Assembly: GCA_026692865.1 (NCBI GenBank)
Contig: JAPLNI010000053.1
Location: 124,001 to 188,000 of the forward strand
Direction: 5' to 3'
Source: Planctomycetota bacterium
GTDB taxonomy: Bacteria; Planctomycetota; Planctomycetia; Pirellulales; Pirellulaceae
Length of the DNA stretch: 64,000 nucleotides
Shown here: piece by piece, positions 35,042 to 45,200 of the stretch
Layout: every line of letters starts with the position of its first letter
Numbering within the stretch: the stretch's first letter is position 1
Notes under the pieces: generated by a model
The model's database searches: none
What the model was told of the DNA's origin: nothing
Seen by the model: the letters and a program-made list of their open reading frames with translations, nothing else
Program-made: the position numbers and the translations under genes

Positions 35042-36871
35042 CTACGGCGTGATGTACCTTAGCGAGTTTCTGAAGCACTGGCCTGGCACGTATGCTTTAG
35101 GCTGTCCCCAAAGTCCGCGACCTAGCTGCACATTGTTCGCATCTTGTCCAAAACCGAAGAGAGGTCGAAAGCCTGCGCTACTGTTCGAATAGAGTCCTTG
35201 CGGAACTTGATTAGGCATCATGGTCGGCGGAACGACCGTTCCTGGAATGCCAGAGTAGGGGGGAGTGTTTGCCATCGGTGGTGATCCACAACCGTTGGTG
35301 TTGGCGTGGGTTGGTTCGACCATATAGCAGGCATCAAACTGCCGTGGTGCGGCGGTCACAAATGGCTCGCCACTCACAATGGTAGTTCCGCGATTCGGAT
35401 AATTCGGTAGGCCATACCCTGCCTGCGGCGAGAGGCCTGGCGAGGTGCTTGGGACGGATCCCCCAGGCATTACTTGCGGCGCTGGGTATATCGAACTGTT
35501 GACCGGCGGTTGCTGGTACGTGGGGGTTGTCGGATAGACTGGGGCTGTAACGACCGGTGGTGGAATCGATGGCTGCACGGTTGCTGCATTACCCATACTT
35601 GGCGGTAGACCAAAACCGCCCCCCGGGCCTTGAAATGCCGCTTGTTTCACATCGTTGCTAGAGACTGACGTGCTGTCGGATAACGATGGACTTGCTAAAG
35701 CCTCTTGATCGAGCAACGGCGGTTCGTCCGATGCATAGTAACTTGTGTAATCCGCGGAAGTTGATGCGTAAGTTCCCAGCGAGCCAACGCGCAGTGGCTC
35801 CAAATCACGTTTCGTAACTGAATTACTCTGCGTGATAGAAGTGTACCGAGGAACGGTTATCGATTGCGACTTGCTTGCCAGTGGTTTGCGTTGGTCTTCT
35901 TGCTGACGCGAAGAACTGCTGGTTACTTCAGATGACGAGCTTGATGGAAACGCTTGCTTCGCAGATGTTCGAACGTTTGTTTCGCTAGGGCTGCTTGAAC
36001 CCCGGTAGGAGACTAGGCCCTTAGCCAACCCGTTTCGCTCCATCTTCAATTCACTTGCTGGAATAGCAGTGATTTTTGGAGGTGGTAGAAGCGTTATCTT
36101 CGCAACGACTACGGGCTTGGTCGCTGGCTCATCATGCATCATCTCTTGAGCAACTAATCCACGGGTACTGCCAACCGTAAGCGGGCCTCGATCCAAGTGT
36201 TTCCAATTGGTCGACTTTGGAGCAGTGGTATTGTTCGAAGGGAGCGTAGGTTTAGTTGTCGACTCGTGGTCCTTTTCGTTGGTTTTGTTTTGAGCGGGCG
36301 CACTCTGAAGGGATTTACTCGGAGGCGATTTGCTTTGGGGCGGAGTGGCCTTTGTATTTGGTGCGACTGGTGTCGACAGTATGGAAGGTTCAAAAGTTGT
36401 CTCGATTGGGATTTGCCATTCGAGTTCACAGGGAGTGCATGGCCCCTCGTGTAAGACTTCGCCATAGAAGGACTGAGGTGCGACTTGTCGAGGCTCTTGC
36501 TTTGGTGATTGCGTCTTTGTCGTGTTTGATGGTGTATTTGAGTCGGAGGCAGATTCGGTCGAAGGTGATTTCTTGATGTCGGAAAGTCCATCAGAGGGAG
36601 ACTGTGTTCTTAGCTTTTCAAAATGCGTTTGAGCTGCTCGTCGATCCGATTCTGCTGAGGCATCAGTTCTTTTACGAATCTCTGCACCAGAAGTGCGCTT
36701 GGTGGGCTCGGTAGCTTGAGAGTCCTCGGACGCCAGAGTGAGCGAGTAGCCGGACAGCAACCCATTCATTGCTAGAGTTGCGATACATGATTGACGAATG
36801 CATATTCGTAGGCGGCTTCTACGGCAATCGTGATTGGTGGGGAGCGGTTCTCGGCTGGGCAGTAGAGCCAT
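35042..36871 (-). CDS. Secreted Ser/Pro/Thr-rich protein of unknown function
   Basis: 609 residues from ATG 36871 (GTG 36895 is a weaker alternative). A basic N-terminus followed by a hydrophobic stretch around SCIATLAMNGLLSGYSL suggests a signal peptide cleaved near LTLAS. Most of the protein is low-complexity and probably disordered: Ser/Thr/Lys-rich (about 45-330), then Pro/Gly/Tyr-rich repeats (about 450-560). A short conserved-looking C-terminus (LGRGLWGQPKAYVPGQCFRN) suggests a small folded or sorting tail. No enzyme motif is visible. Composition fits a cell-surface or wall-associated protein. Confidence 0.65.
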   Translation of the reverse strand: MALLPSREPLPTNHDCRRSRLRICIRQSCIATLAMNGLLSGYSLTLASEDSQATEPTKRTSGAEIRKRTDASAESDRRAAQTHFEKLRTQSPSDGLSDIKKSPSTESASDSNTPSNTTKTQSPKQEPRQVAPQSFYGEVLHEGPCTPCELEWQIPIETTFEPSILSTPVAPNTKATPPQSKSPPSKSLQSAPAQNKTNEKDHESTTKPTLPSNNTTAPKSTNWKHLDRGPLTVGSTRGLVAQEMMHDEPATKPVVVAKITLLPPPKITAIPASELKMERNGLAKGLVSYRGSSSPSETNVRTSAKQAFPSSSSSEVTSSSSRQQEDQRKPLASKSQSITVPRYTSITQSNSVTKRDLEPLRVGSLGTYASTSADYTSYYASDEPPLLDQEALASPSLSDSTSVSSNDVKQAAFQGPGGGFGLPPSMGNAATVQPSIPPPVVTAPVYPTTPTYQQPPVNSSIYPAPQVMPGGSVPSTSPGLSPQAGYGLPNYPNRGTTIVSGEPFVTAAPRQFDACYMVEPTHANTNGCGSPPMANTPPYSGIPGTVVPPTMMPNQVPQGLYSNSSAGFRPLFGFGQDANNVQLGRGLWGQPKAYVPGQCFRNSLRYITP

Positions 36872-37147
36872 GGTGATAACTTCTCTTGCGAACACTCAAT
36901 GATGATGGAGCAGGAATCAAGGATTCCTACCCGACTAGTTAAATCCAATTGTACTCAAACGATGGCCATTTTAGAGGGAAGCGTTTGCAGGAATCCACAA
37001 ACTTCAGCTCGATTTTACGCGACATATTTTTCCTAGGGCTAGAACTTCTTTGAAAAATAGACGAGCATCATGGAATAGAGTCCGAGCGATTGAATGCTCG
37101 CTATCAAAGGGCCTCGAGTTAATGCCACAAACGTTTTTTGAGTAGTT

Positions 37148-37831
37148 ATGGGAATACGTTTCCAATGCGAACATTGCCAGCATGGGCTGAACTTAAAGTC
37201 AGAATTGGCTGGGCGAAGAGGTATTTGTCCAAAATGCAAAGGAAAGTTTCGGATCCCGATCGACTCGATCACAAGTAGCACGGACGCCGACTCCGCGTTG
37301 TTAGAGTCGGAAGCATCGTCGTCTGGGGAAGGGCTTTCCGAGCTGTTGCCCGCAGAGGCGTCGGATCCACCTGTTTCAGCGGGACTATACTGGGTTTGTC
37401 CGCCAAGTGGAGGTCGCTATGGACCGGCAGATGTTGCGCTCTTATTGGAGTGGGCGAAGCAGGACCGGATTACCAAAGACAGTTTGCTTGTTGATATTAC
37501 TTCGCAAGCGGATTCATCGGACATTTGTTCAGCCGATACGAGCAATGGCGTCCGTGCTGACATTCTTCTAGCCGACTTTTATCATCATCAGTCTTACCGA
37601 TTGCCAGATTATTCGAAAGCAAAAGAACCGGTAATCGATTTATTGGGCACTCGAAGGACTGAGGCACGAGCCAGCTTGAATAATCCTTCATCGCAAAGTC
37701 CGAGTGCTCTGGTCGCGATAAGAAACAAGCGTACCAAGGAAAAAAATCGCAATCTGGTAATCATTTGTTTGATGATCGCGATTGCGATTTTGCTTTGTGT
37801 CGCTTTAGTCACGGTTCTCAATCGCAAGTAG
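37148..37831 (+). CDS. Zinc-ribbon / GYF-like domain membrane protein
   Basis: 227 residues. An N-terminal zinc ribbon with CEHC (Cys7, Cys10) and CPKC (Cys27, Cys30) resembles the MJ0042/zinc-ribbon heads frequent in planctomycetes. A GYF_2-like domain follows at about 82-116 (LYWVCPPSGGRYGPADVALLLEWAKQ). The protein ends with a single TM helix at about 203-224 (LVIICLMIAIAILLCVALV), so it is likely a C-tail-anchored cytosol-facing protein. GYF domains bind proline-rich peptides; notably, a Pro-rich protein is encoded divergently next door, though topology makes a direct link doubtful. Function unknown. Confidence 0.75.
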   Translation: MGIRFQCEHCQHGLNLKSELAGRRGICPKCKGKFRIPIDSITSSTDADSALLESEASSSGEGLSELLPAEASDPPVSAGLYWVCPPSGGRYGPADVALLLEWAKQDRITKDSLLVDITSQADSSDICSADTSNGVRADILLADFYHHQSYRLPDYSKAKEPVIDLLGTRRTEARASLNNPSSQSPSALVAIRNKRTKEKNRNLVIICLMIAIAILLCVALVTVLNRK

Positions 37832-37856
37832 GCTCATGAGCCTGCTTGCGATTGAG
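37817..37856. terminator. 40-bp near-perfect palindrome between convergent genes
   Basis: Arms CTCAATCGCAAGTAGGCTCA (37817-37836) and its complement (37837-37856) differ by a single position, which forms a G-U pair. The stop codon of the GYF-like gene lies inside the left arm. Located between two convergent genes, it is a probable bidirectional terminator, although without T-runs. Confidence 0.65.
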
Positions 37857-37871
37857 TGTGCCACTTACTAA

Positions 37872-38888
37872 CTAAGCAACTTTCCAGGTGTCGCCACTTG
37901 AGAAGAGCTTTTGGAGATCGCCTCGTCCTCGTTTTTCAACGGCAGCTTGGACTTGGTAACGCATCGCTTCGTCAAAAGTGTCTCGCTGGATATCACGGAA
38001 GACACCGATTGGTTCAGGGAAATCTGGACGACGCATCCGAGCAAGCAGGAACGCGTGCATCGCATCGCCGCATTCATCATGGAAGAGCAAGTCGTCTTCC
38101 TTCACACCGGAAGTATTGAGGTCGACTACTTCTGGGGTTAAACCATTGAGTCGGATTCCCTTGTCGCGGTCCTTGCCAAAGATCATCGGCTTGCCGTGTT
38201 CAAGTTCGAGCGTCATTTCCTCGCGAGTTGCTTTATCTTGGGCATAGGACCAAGCACCGTCATTGAATACGTTGCAGTTCTGATAGACTTCGACGAAGGA
38301 AGTTCCTTTGTGAGCGGCGGCTCGTTTGAGCGTGTACCCTAAGTGCTTGATGTTCGAATCGACCGACCGTGCGATGAAGGTCGCTTCTGCACCGACAGCC
38401 ACCATCATCGGATTCAGCGGATGATCTACAGCACCCATTGGCGTGCTCTTGGTGACTTGTCCAGTAACGCTGGTCGGTGAATACTGTCCCTTGGTCAATC
38501 CATAAATGCGATTGTTGAAGAGGATCACATTCACATCAAGATTACGTCGAAGGCAGTGAACGAAGTGATTACCGCCGATGCTCAACGCGTCCCCGTCGCC
38601 AGTAATGACCCAAACCGAGAGGTCTGGTCGAGTGACTCGAAGGCCCGTTGCCACAGCAGGAGCTCGACCGTGTATCGAATGCACTCCGTAGGAATTGATG
38701 TAATAAGGGAATCGGCTTGAGCAACCAATACCGGAGATAAAAACAGTCTTCTCCGGCGGAACGCCGATCTCGGGCAAGACCTTTTTCATCTGAGCCAAGA
38801 TTGCGTAGTCACCGCAACCGGGGCACCAGCGGATATCTTGGTCGCTTGTAAAATCGTTTGACGTAAGAACAGGTAAGGCAGTCGACAT
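37872..38888 (-). CDS. korB: 2-oxoacid:ferredoxin oxidoreductase, beta (TPP-binding) subunit
   Basis: 338 residues from ATG 38888. The N-terminal WCPGCGDYAILAQM and SGIGCSSRFPYY segments carry Cys residues of the beta-subunit iron-sulfur site. Then comes the thiamine-diphosphate motif GDGDALSIGGNHFVHCLRRN, ending in NNRIYGLTKGQ. With the adjacent alpha/gamma subunit it forms an oxygen-tolerant two-subunit KorAB-type enzyme, oxidatively decarboxylating 2-oxoglutarate (or pyruvate) to the acyl-CoA with reduction of ferredoxin. The gene starts 74 nt after the alpha gene ends. 2-oxoglutarate is the preferred guess; specificity cannot be fixed by sequence alone. Confidence 0.92.
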   Translation of the reverse strand: MSTALPVLTSNDFTSDQDIRWCPGCGDYAILAQMKKVLPEIGVPPEKTVFISGIGCSSRFPYYINSYGVHSIHGRAPAVATGLRVTRPDLSVWVITGDGDALSIGGNHFVHCLRRNLDVNVILFNNRIYGLTKGQYSPTSVTGQVTKSTPMGAVDHPLNPMMVAVGAEATFIARSVDSNIKHLGYTLKRAAAHKGTSFVEVYQNCNVFNDGAWSYAQDKATREEMTLELEHGKPMIFGKDRDKGIRLNGLTPEVVDLNTSGVKEDDLLFHDECGDAMHAFLLARMRRPDFPEPIGVFRDIQRDTFDEAMRYQVQAAVEKRGRGDLQKLFSSGDTWKVA

Positions 38889-38962
38889 AATGAGTTCTAT
38901 TCTAAAATTTCGTTGAGTTGTGTTTGGGTCGTGATGTAGTTCGGTTGGACGAATCCAATTCA

Positions 38963-40876
38963 CTAGCCGACTTTGAATGCTACGTGAGGTCTGGCTGCCG
39001 GAGCGGAACCGGCTTCGCTAAGTTCGCAAATCTTTTCATAGACTTCGCCAACCGTAAATGGCTTGCCTTTGACCTTATTCAGACCGATTGCATCCACTAA
39101 ATACTTGCTTCGGACAAGCATTCGAAACTGACCGAGATTCAATTCAGGCATTAAGACCTTATCAAACCTTGAAAGGACCTCACCGAGGTTGCTAGGGAGC
39201 GGGTTCATAAAGCGGACGTGAGCATGCGAGACACTTCGACCGTCCCTTTGAGCTCGTTGAACTGCCGTCAAGCACGATCCGTACGTCCCGCCCCATGATA
39301 GAACCAGAAGCTCACCACTTTCTGGTCCGACCACTTGTTGCGGAGGTAATAACTTCGCAGCATTTTCTACTTTTTGTGCCCGAATGTTGACCATTTTTTG
39401 GTGGTTATCTGGGTCATATGAAATGTTTCCGGTTCCGTCCTCTTTTTCCAAACCGCCTACACGGTGCATCAAGCCTTCGGTACCTGGAATGGCCCAAGGT
39501 CGCGCGAGGAGCTCGTTGCGTGAGTAAGGCAAGAATGGATTGTCGTCAGTCTTTGGTCCTGGATGCTCGACCTTGATCGGTGTCATGCGCGACACGTCAG
39601 GAATCGCCCAAGGCTCAGAACCGTTGGCAATGTAACCATCAGACAAAACAATCACTGGGCACATCAACTGAGTGGCAAGCAACCACGCATCTTGAATGAC
39701 ATTGAAGCAATCGCCGGGGCTTTGAGCAGCGATGATTGGAATCGGTGCTTCTCCGTTGCGGCCGAACATGGCTTGCAACAAGTCCGATTGCTCGGTTTTG
39801 GTAGGAAGCCCTGTACTTGGACCGCCACGCTGAACGTTGATGATTACCATTGGCAGTTCCAACATCACCGCTAATCCCATCGCTTCGCCCTTGAGTGCGA
39901 TGCCAGGACCGCTGCTGGTTGTGACTGCCATTTGTCCGCCGTAAGCAGCACCAATCGCGGAACACATTGCAGCAATTTCGTCTTCGGCTTGAAAGGTCAT
40001 CACGCCGTAGTTCTTGAACTTGACCATCTCGTGCAAGATATCGCTTGCTGGTGTGATGGGGTAAGACGCGTAGAAGATGTCTTTTTTGCTTCGATGAGAT
40101 GCTGCCAAGAGACCCCAAGCCATTGCTTGATTGCCCATCATGTTGCGATAATGGCCAGTCGGAAGATCAGCCGCGTCGACTTGATAGGAATGACCGAGTG
40201 CTTCAATTGTTTCGCCAAAGGACCAGCCAGCTTGAAGAGCCTTCTCGTTTGCTTTTGCAACAATCGGTGAGCCAGCTCCAAACTTGCCGTGGATGAATCG
40301 AAGTGTCGCTTCCATCCCGCGACCGTAGAGCCAGTAGACTAGACCCATCGCAAAGAAATTCTTGCATCGGTCGGCCTCCTTCATTCCCATACCGAACTCG
40401 GAAACGGCGTCTTTGGTAAGCCGCGTCATGGCGACTTTTACCAAACGATAATTTTCCATCGAAGGATCTTCGAGCGGGCTTGTCTTGAGCTTCGCCAACT
40501 TTAGATCTTTTTCTTCGAAGCTGTCTTCATTGACGATAAGAAGACCGCCCTTACGAAGATCAGCGAGATTCGTGACTAGAGCCGCTGGGTTCATCGCTAC
40601 TAAAGCGTCCAACGTGTCGCCCGCCGTGTGGACTTCGTGGGAAGCGAACTGCACTTGGAATCCCGAGACCCCAGCGCGTGTACCGCGGGGAGCTCGAATT
40701 TCTGCAGGGAAATCTGGAAAAGTGGCAATGTCGTTGCCGACCAACGCAGAGGTATTCGTGAGCTGGGTTCCCAACAACTGCATCCCGTCCCCCGAGTCAC
40801 CACACAAACGAACGGTAATTCCGCTTACATTTTGTACAGGCTTAGTGGTTTGGGGCAACGTAATTTCTATAGACAT
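38963..40876 (-). CDS. korA: 2-oxoacid:ferredoxin oxidoreductase, fused gamma-alpha subunit
   Basis: 637 residues from ATG 40876; a TTG four codons upstream is less likely. The N-terminal gamma domain (about 20-200: VRLCGDSGDGMQLLG, FPAEIRAPRG) is fused to the alpha pyrimidine-binding domain (about 240-600: YPITPASDILHEM, TTSSGPGIALKGEAMGLAV, NVQRGGPSTGLPTKTEQSD). This is the two-subunit KorA architecture. It is the first gene of a two-gene operon with korB. Role: CoA-dependent oxidative decarboxylation of 2-oxoglutarate in the TCA cycle, with ferredoxin as electron acceptor. Confidence 0.92.
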   Translation of the reverse strand: MSIEITLPQTTKPVQNVSGITVRLCGDSGDGMQLLGTQLTNTSALVGNDIATFPDFPAEIRAPRGTRAGVSGFQVQFASHEVHTAGDTLDALVAMNPAALVTNLADLRKGGLLIVNEDSFEEKDLKLAKLKTSPLEDPSMENYRLVKVAMTRLTKDAVSEFGMGMKEADRCKNFFAMGLVYWLYGRGMEATLRFIHGKFGAGSPIVAKANEKALQAGWSFGETIEALGHSYQVDAADLPTGHYRNMMGNQAMAWGLLAASHRSKKDIFYASYPITPASDILHEMVKFKNYGVMTFQAEDEIAAMCSAIGAAYGGQMAVTTSSGPGIALKGEAMGLAVMLELPMVIINVQRGGPSTGLPTKTEQSDLLQAMFGRNGEAPIPIIAAQSPGDCFNVIQDAWLLATQLMCPVIVLSDGYIANGSEPWAIPDVSRMTPIKVEHPGPKTDDNPFLPYSRNELLARPWAIPGTEGLMHRVGGLEKEDGTGNISYDPDNHQKMVNIRAQKVENAAKLLPPQQVVGPESGELLVLSWGGTYGSCLTAVQRAQRDGRSVSHAHVRFMNPLPSNLGEVLSRFDKVLMPELNLGQFRMLVRSKYLVDAIGLNKVKGKPFTVGEVYEKICELSEAGSAPAARPHVAFKVG

Positions 40877-41201
40877 AACTGATTTCAAACTCTCAAAAAC
40901 TGGATTGGGCGGTCAGGTTGACTAACCGCAGATCGCGCGAATATGTATCGACTATATCGATCAGGCTGCGTTTGACGATTCAATTATTTTGGCAAAACTG
41001 AGAAACCTTGAATACAGCAAAACAGCACCGTTTTTGGCACTTTGGCGAATTTAGAGAAGGTTTTGAAGGGAAAAAACTGGGGTAATTAGTTCCCGCCGAA
41101 AAACTAACCCTAAAAACCACCAAGGGTTTGTAGGCGGGCTGCGCGAAATGCAGAGCTGCGTAGGTAGCTAAGTGGGCATCGAAGTGTATTCGATTGTCTA
41201 G
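40877..41201. other. 325-bp divergent spacer between korA and the hydrolase gene
   Basis: This spacer is AT-rich near korA and GC-richer near the hydrolase gene. I see no convincing repeat, RNA gene or promoter. The upstream limit of the hydrolase gene is uncertain, so the spacer may be longer. Confidence 0.5.
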
Positions 41202-42062
41202 ATGGCACAGTTGACCTGTTACAATCCCGTCGTGATCCGAATCCAGATTTGGTCGCCGGTTGGAAAGTCAAACCCTTGCTCTCAAAACCCATTAATTGCC
41301 CAGATCAGAAAGCAGTTTACTTTGCGACTCCATCCAAACTCATTCGTCGATCTTGAAACACCGACTGGGCTCATGCGGACGCATTTGTTTTCGCCGGTTA
41401 GTGAAAAGCCTGTCCCCGCCGTCATCCTCTATTCGGAGATCTATCAGATGACCGGCCCAATCGCACGGACAGCGGCGATTTTAGCGGGCCAAGGCTACTT
41501 GGTAGCAGTTCCCGAGGTCTACCACGAATATGTCGAGCTTGGAGAAGTTTTTGCTTACGACAAAGAGGGGACCGACCGCGGCAACTTGCTGAAGATCACG
41601 AAGGAACTGGCAAGCTACGATTCGGATTCAAGAGCCGTAATCAATTATTTGAAGGCACATCCGCAGTGCAGCGGAAACATCGGGACGATTGGTATCTGCC
41701 TTGGTGGCCACCTGGCGTTTCGAGCAGCGATGAATCCAGAAATCTCAGTGGGTATCTGCTTCTACGCAACCGACATCCATCAAGGGAGTCTTGGCAAAGG
41801 AAAATCCGATAACACGCTCGCTCGAATGCACGAGATCAAAGCCGAGATGATGATGGTCTGGGGACGGCAAGATCCTCACATACCCCAAGCAGGTCGCCGA
41901 TTAATCTACGACGCGATGACTGAAGCGAATATCCATTTCAGTTGGCACGAATTCAACGCAGAGCACGCTTTCCTCCGTGACGAAGGCCACCGTTACGATT
42001 CCGAGCTAGCACATCAAATTCATGGCTTGATGTATAGCGTGTTCAGACGGACGTTAACGTAA
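41202..42062 (+). CDS. Dienelactone hydrolase family protein
   Basis: 286 residues as an open frame; the conserved protein seems to begin near residue 44 (NSFVDLETPTGLMRTHLF), so the true start may be a downstream TTG or GTG. It has an alpha/beta-hydrolase fold with the dienelactone hydrolase nucleophile Cys in IGICLGGHLAF, the acid in WGRQDPHIP, and His in AEHAFLRDEGHRYD. YSEIYQMTGPIARTAAILA is typical of this subfamily. Cys rather than Ser marks the DLH family proper. No aromatic-degradation genes surround it, so the substrate is probably not a chlorocatechol product. Function is unassigned beyond ester or lactone hydrolysis. Confidence 0.82.
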   Translation: MAQLTCYNPVVIRIQIWSPVGKSNPCSQNPLIAQIRKQFTLRLHPNSFVDLETPTGLMRTHLFSPVSEKPVPAVILYSEIYQMTGPIARTAAILAGQGYLVAVPEVYHEYVELGEVFAYDKEGTDRGNLLKITKELASYDSDSRAVINYLKAHPQCSGNIGTIGICLGGHLAFRAAMNPEISVGICFYATDIHQGSLGKGKSDNTLARMHEIKAEMMMVWGRQDPHIPQAGRRLIYDAMTEANIHFSWHEFNAEHAFLRDEGHRYDSELAHQIHGLMYSVFRRTLT

Positions 42063-42227
42063 GTTAAGTATGTCTTACTTGCGAATGAACTGAAGCCATC
42101 CTTGGATTTAATTGTGAAACTCGGCAAGCATTTATCGTCGGAGGGAAGTCTAAACGACCACAAAACCGCTCACCGGTCGAAAGCGATCATTCCAGATAAG
42201 CCCAATTGGCAAGAGACTTCCGAATGC

Positions 42228-45200
42228 TCAGGGTTTATCTGGCGGTAGCGAGCGAGTTTTGTAGCGATTGGCCATGGCGGTGAGTTGAGCTTCGATTTCA
42301 GCGGCGGTAATGCTGGTCATGGGGACGGCGATGGCATGACGAGGTCGATGGGCCGAAGTGCGACGGCCCTCGAGGACGCGATCGACTTCTTCTTCGAGTG
42401 CCACTAGCCATGCAGGAACATCGAGTCCCACGCCGGTCGGCTCCTTCGACATGAGGTGAGCTTCTTGGACGAGCAAATCAAATGCAGGGCTGTGCGACAT
42501 GCCGTTTTCCAGCCGCAGTTGCTTCATCGCCGGTTTGACTAAGGCTCGCATGCGATCAATCGTCATCGGAACTAAGAATCGTTCGCCAAGTCTATCTGCG
42601 ACGGTTGGCATCTTCATCGCGTATTTTTCTTGGAGCTTGTTAAGCTGCGACAAGTACTGGTCCGCCTCGCGACCGACGCGTTCTGCTAAAGCTCGACGCC
42701 ATTGCTGTGCGGTCTGGTGGCATCCGCCTCGCACAAGGACTTCGTGAGCCCAAAAAACGGGCTTGAGATTCCAACTTACTCGATCGTAGCGAACTCGCAA
42801 TCGCAAGAAATCGAGAAGCATGTAGAGCATCTCACCGCGATCTGATTGAGTCGTGGTGCTGTTATAGTCGCGATACTCGGTATAGTGATCGATGACCCCT
42901 TCTAGAACGACGGACATCCAACGTTGAGCCTCATCGCGATTTAGCTCACCAGCGTCGATCGCGTCCAAGATTGGCTGCACGACCGCTTGGTCTCCTTGTT
43001 CACGAGCTCGATCAAGCCAATTGCCGACTCCCTGATGAAGGATCGCGCGGACATTGCCAAGCTTTAAAAACTGCTGAGTGAAAAGTCCCGAGCCATAGGT
43101 TTCAATAAAGCGAACGAGATTTTTCCAAGCGGTCGCATTGTCGATCGTTTCGAGAATGCTCAAACGAAGAGTTCGCGAATGAGTTAGCCAACTATGGAGC
43201 ATGACTTCCGTAAGCTGCTCGAGTAGAGGCATCAAATGGATGTTCTTTGGTTCTCGAGTATTTCCTTCCAAGAAAACTTCTAGCTCTTCAAGATGGACTT
43301 CGTTACTAGGTTGTTCCCAAGCGTACGCGTTCCGAACCAAGCATCGCACCATCGATTCGTAAGCAATTTGAAATAGGTCATCAAATTCGGTTACTGCTCC
43401 GGCTCCTACGGGATTGTGGTGCTCCATGTGACGCGCTGTATCTACCAGTTGGATGGCTTGATAAAGCAAGCCTTGTCGCGGCAACCATGTCAGCAGGTGC
43501 GTTAAGCTTCTTCGTCGCAATCGGACACGATAGATTTCAATAGGGTCACCGCCACGAGCGAGCGGCACATACAAGAGCTTTTCATCGCGAAGAACTGTCA
43601 GATACTGCGAAAAAGTTTCCTCGACCGCTTTGCGTTGACCAGAAAGTAGATAAGCGAATAGTTGGACAGCCTGTGCATCATTATCGGATAGTTCATCCAC
43701 TAAGTCAGCCGGTATCTCGGAGCCTTCCTGACGACTGAGCATTGCTGCGACCAGCATCCGTCGAGCATCGCTCATCTCAATCGCCGTTGCGATAGCTCGT
43801 TCTAGTAGGGATTCCTTCACGACCCGCTTCCGATCGTATTGACTCATCGAATCGGAATCAGATCCACCTCGGGGAACTCGATACGCGGCGACTTGCGAGA
43901 CGAGAACCAGTAACCCTTGGCGGTGAACTGTCGCTTGGCGGCACCAACCACGAATTGCTTCCGTTCGTCGTTCTAGTTGCGACGCATCGTCACATTCGCG
44001 CAGGCTAGATGGATGCAGTGCGACATGCTTCCACATTTGGGCTAGAGCTGTAAGGAACGTTAAGTGCTGGCCAAGTCGTCGTGACTCTGCCATCAATTCG
44101 TCTTGAGTGTCGGACTCTTCTTCAAAGATCGGTGCATCGTTACCATCGTCGGTGCTATCTTGATAGACCACGTCATCATAAGCGGCACCGAACATCGATG
44201 GATCTTCGTCTTCCATGGACTCGTCACCGCCAGCGAGTGCTTCGTCCCGAGATCGCTTCGGGCGATTTCCGTTGGAGCCGCCATTTGGCTTTCCAAGAGC
44301 GAATTTCGGTGGGCTCAAAAACTCTTCGCCGTTGGCTTCTACATAATCGAAGAAGCGTTCAATCGTTGACCATCGAGCGGTGTTAGTCTGTGTGCCAGAG
44401 CTATCAAGTTTTTCAAGCCATTGACGCGCAAGTTCTGAGAACGATACCGATCCGCTTTGCAGTCCCACGCGATTGGCTTGGCTGAGCCAGTAGACCAAAA
44501 GGCTCATCGCACCGATGTAATCTTTACGTTCCAACAGTGCTTCGATGACAAGCGCATAGGCTTTCGGCGAAGCAAACATCTCGGCATGTTCTGCCCAGAA
44601 ACGAATGTTTCCAGAAGCAGCTCCACCTTGATGCCACAGTTGCAAGGCGGTCGCTACCAATTCAGCCGACTCCACCGAATCCTGTGGATCGGTCGCTTGA
44701 AGATCGGCAACTTCGTGGGCTGCATATTGTCGCCACCAGGAAGCCATGCCTTCGAATTGCATGCGGACTCTTTGGCAGACCATTGTGTTATTGGATGCGG
44801 CTGCTTCACGCCATAGTCGTGAAAGAAAACCGAATACGGTTTCCATTAAGTGCACAAGTTCGTCAACGCGTGAGTCATGCACGGCCGAATCGGGGCCGTG
44901 GAAACGACTGAAATTTCCTGCGAAACCTAAGATGTTCCAGGGATCAACCAGAGCGCCGCATTGAATGCCGCGTTTAATCAGGTCGTCTATTTCCGGAGCG
45001 ATCTCACCCGCTTGATCCAACTCGCCACGCTTGAGTAGCTGATTTCCAATCGTCAGCAAACAATCGATGCGACAAAGAATTCTCGCCGAAGGGACTTGGA
45101 CGTCATCGGATTCTTCTTTCGCCGCCAATGGGCTTCCCATGCGGGCGAATAAGCGAGCAAGCTGGACATGTGCGAGTTGTGTCGCTCGCATTCTTGCGAG

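Noticed and set aside
34968-35192. 74-codon plus-strand frame with its own ATG
   Set aside because: Most of it is antisense to the end of the Ser/Pro-rich gene and it shows no recognisable feature.
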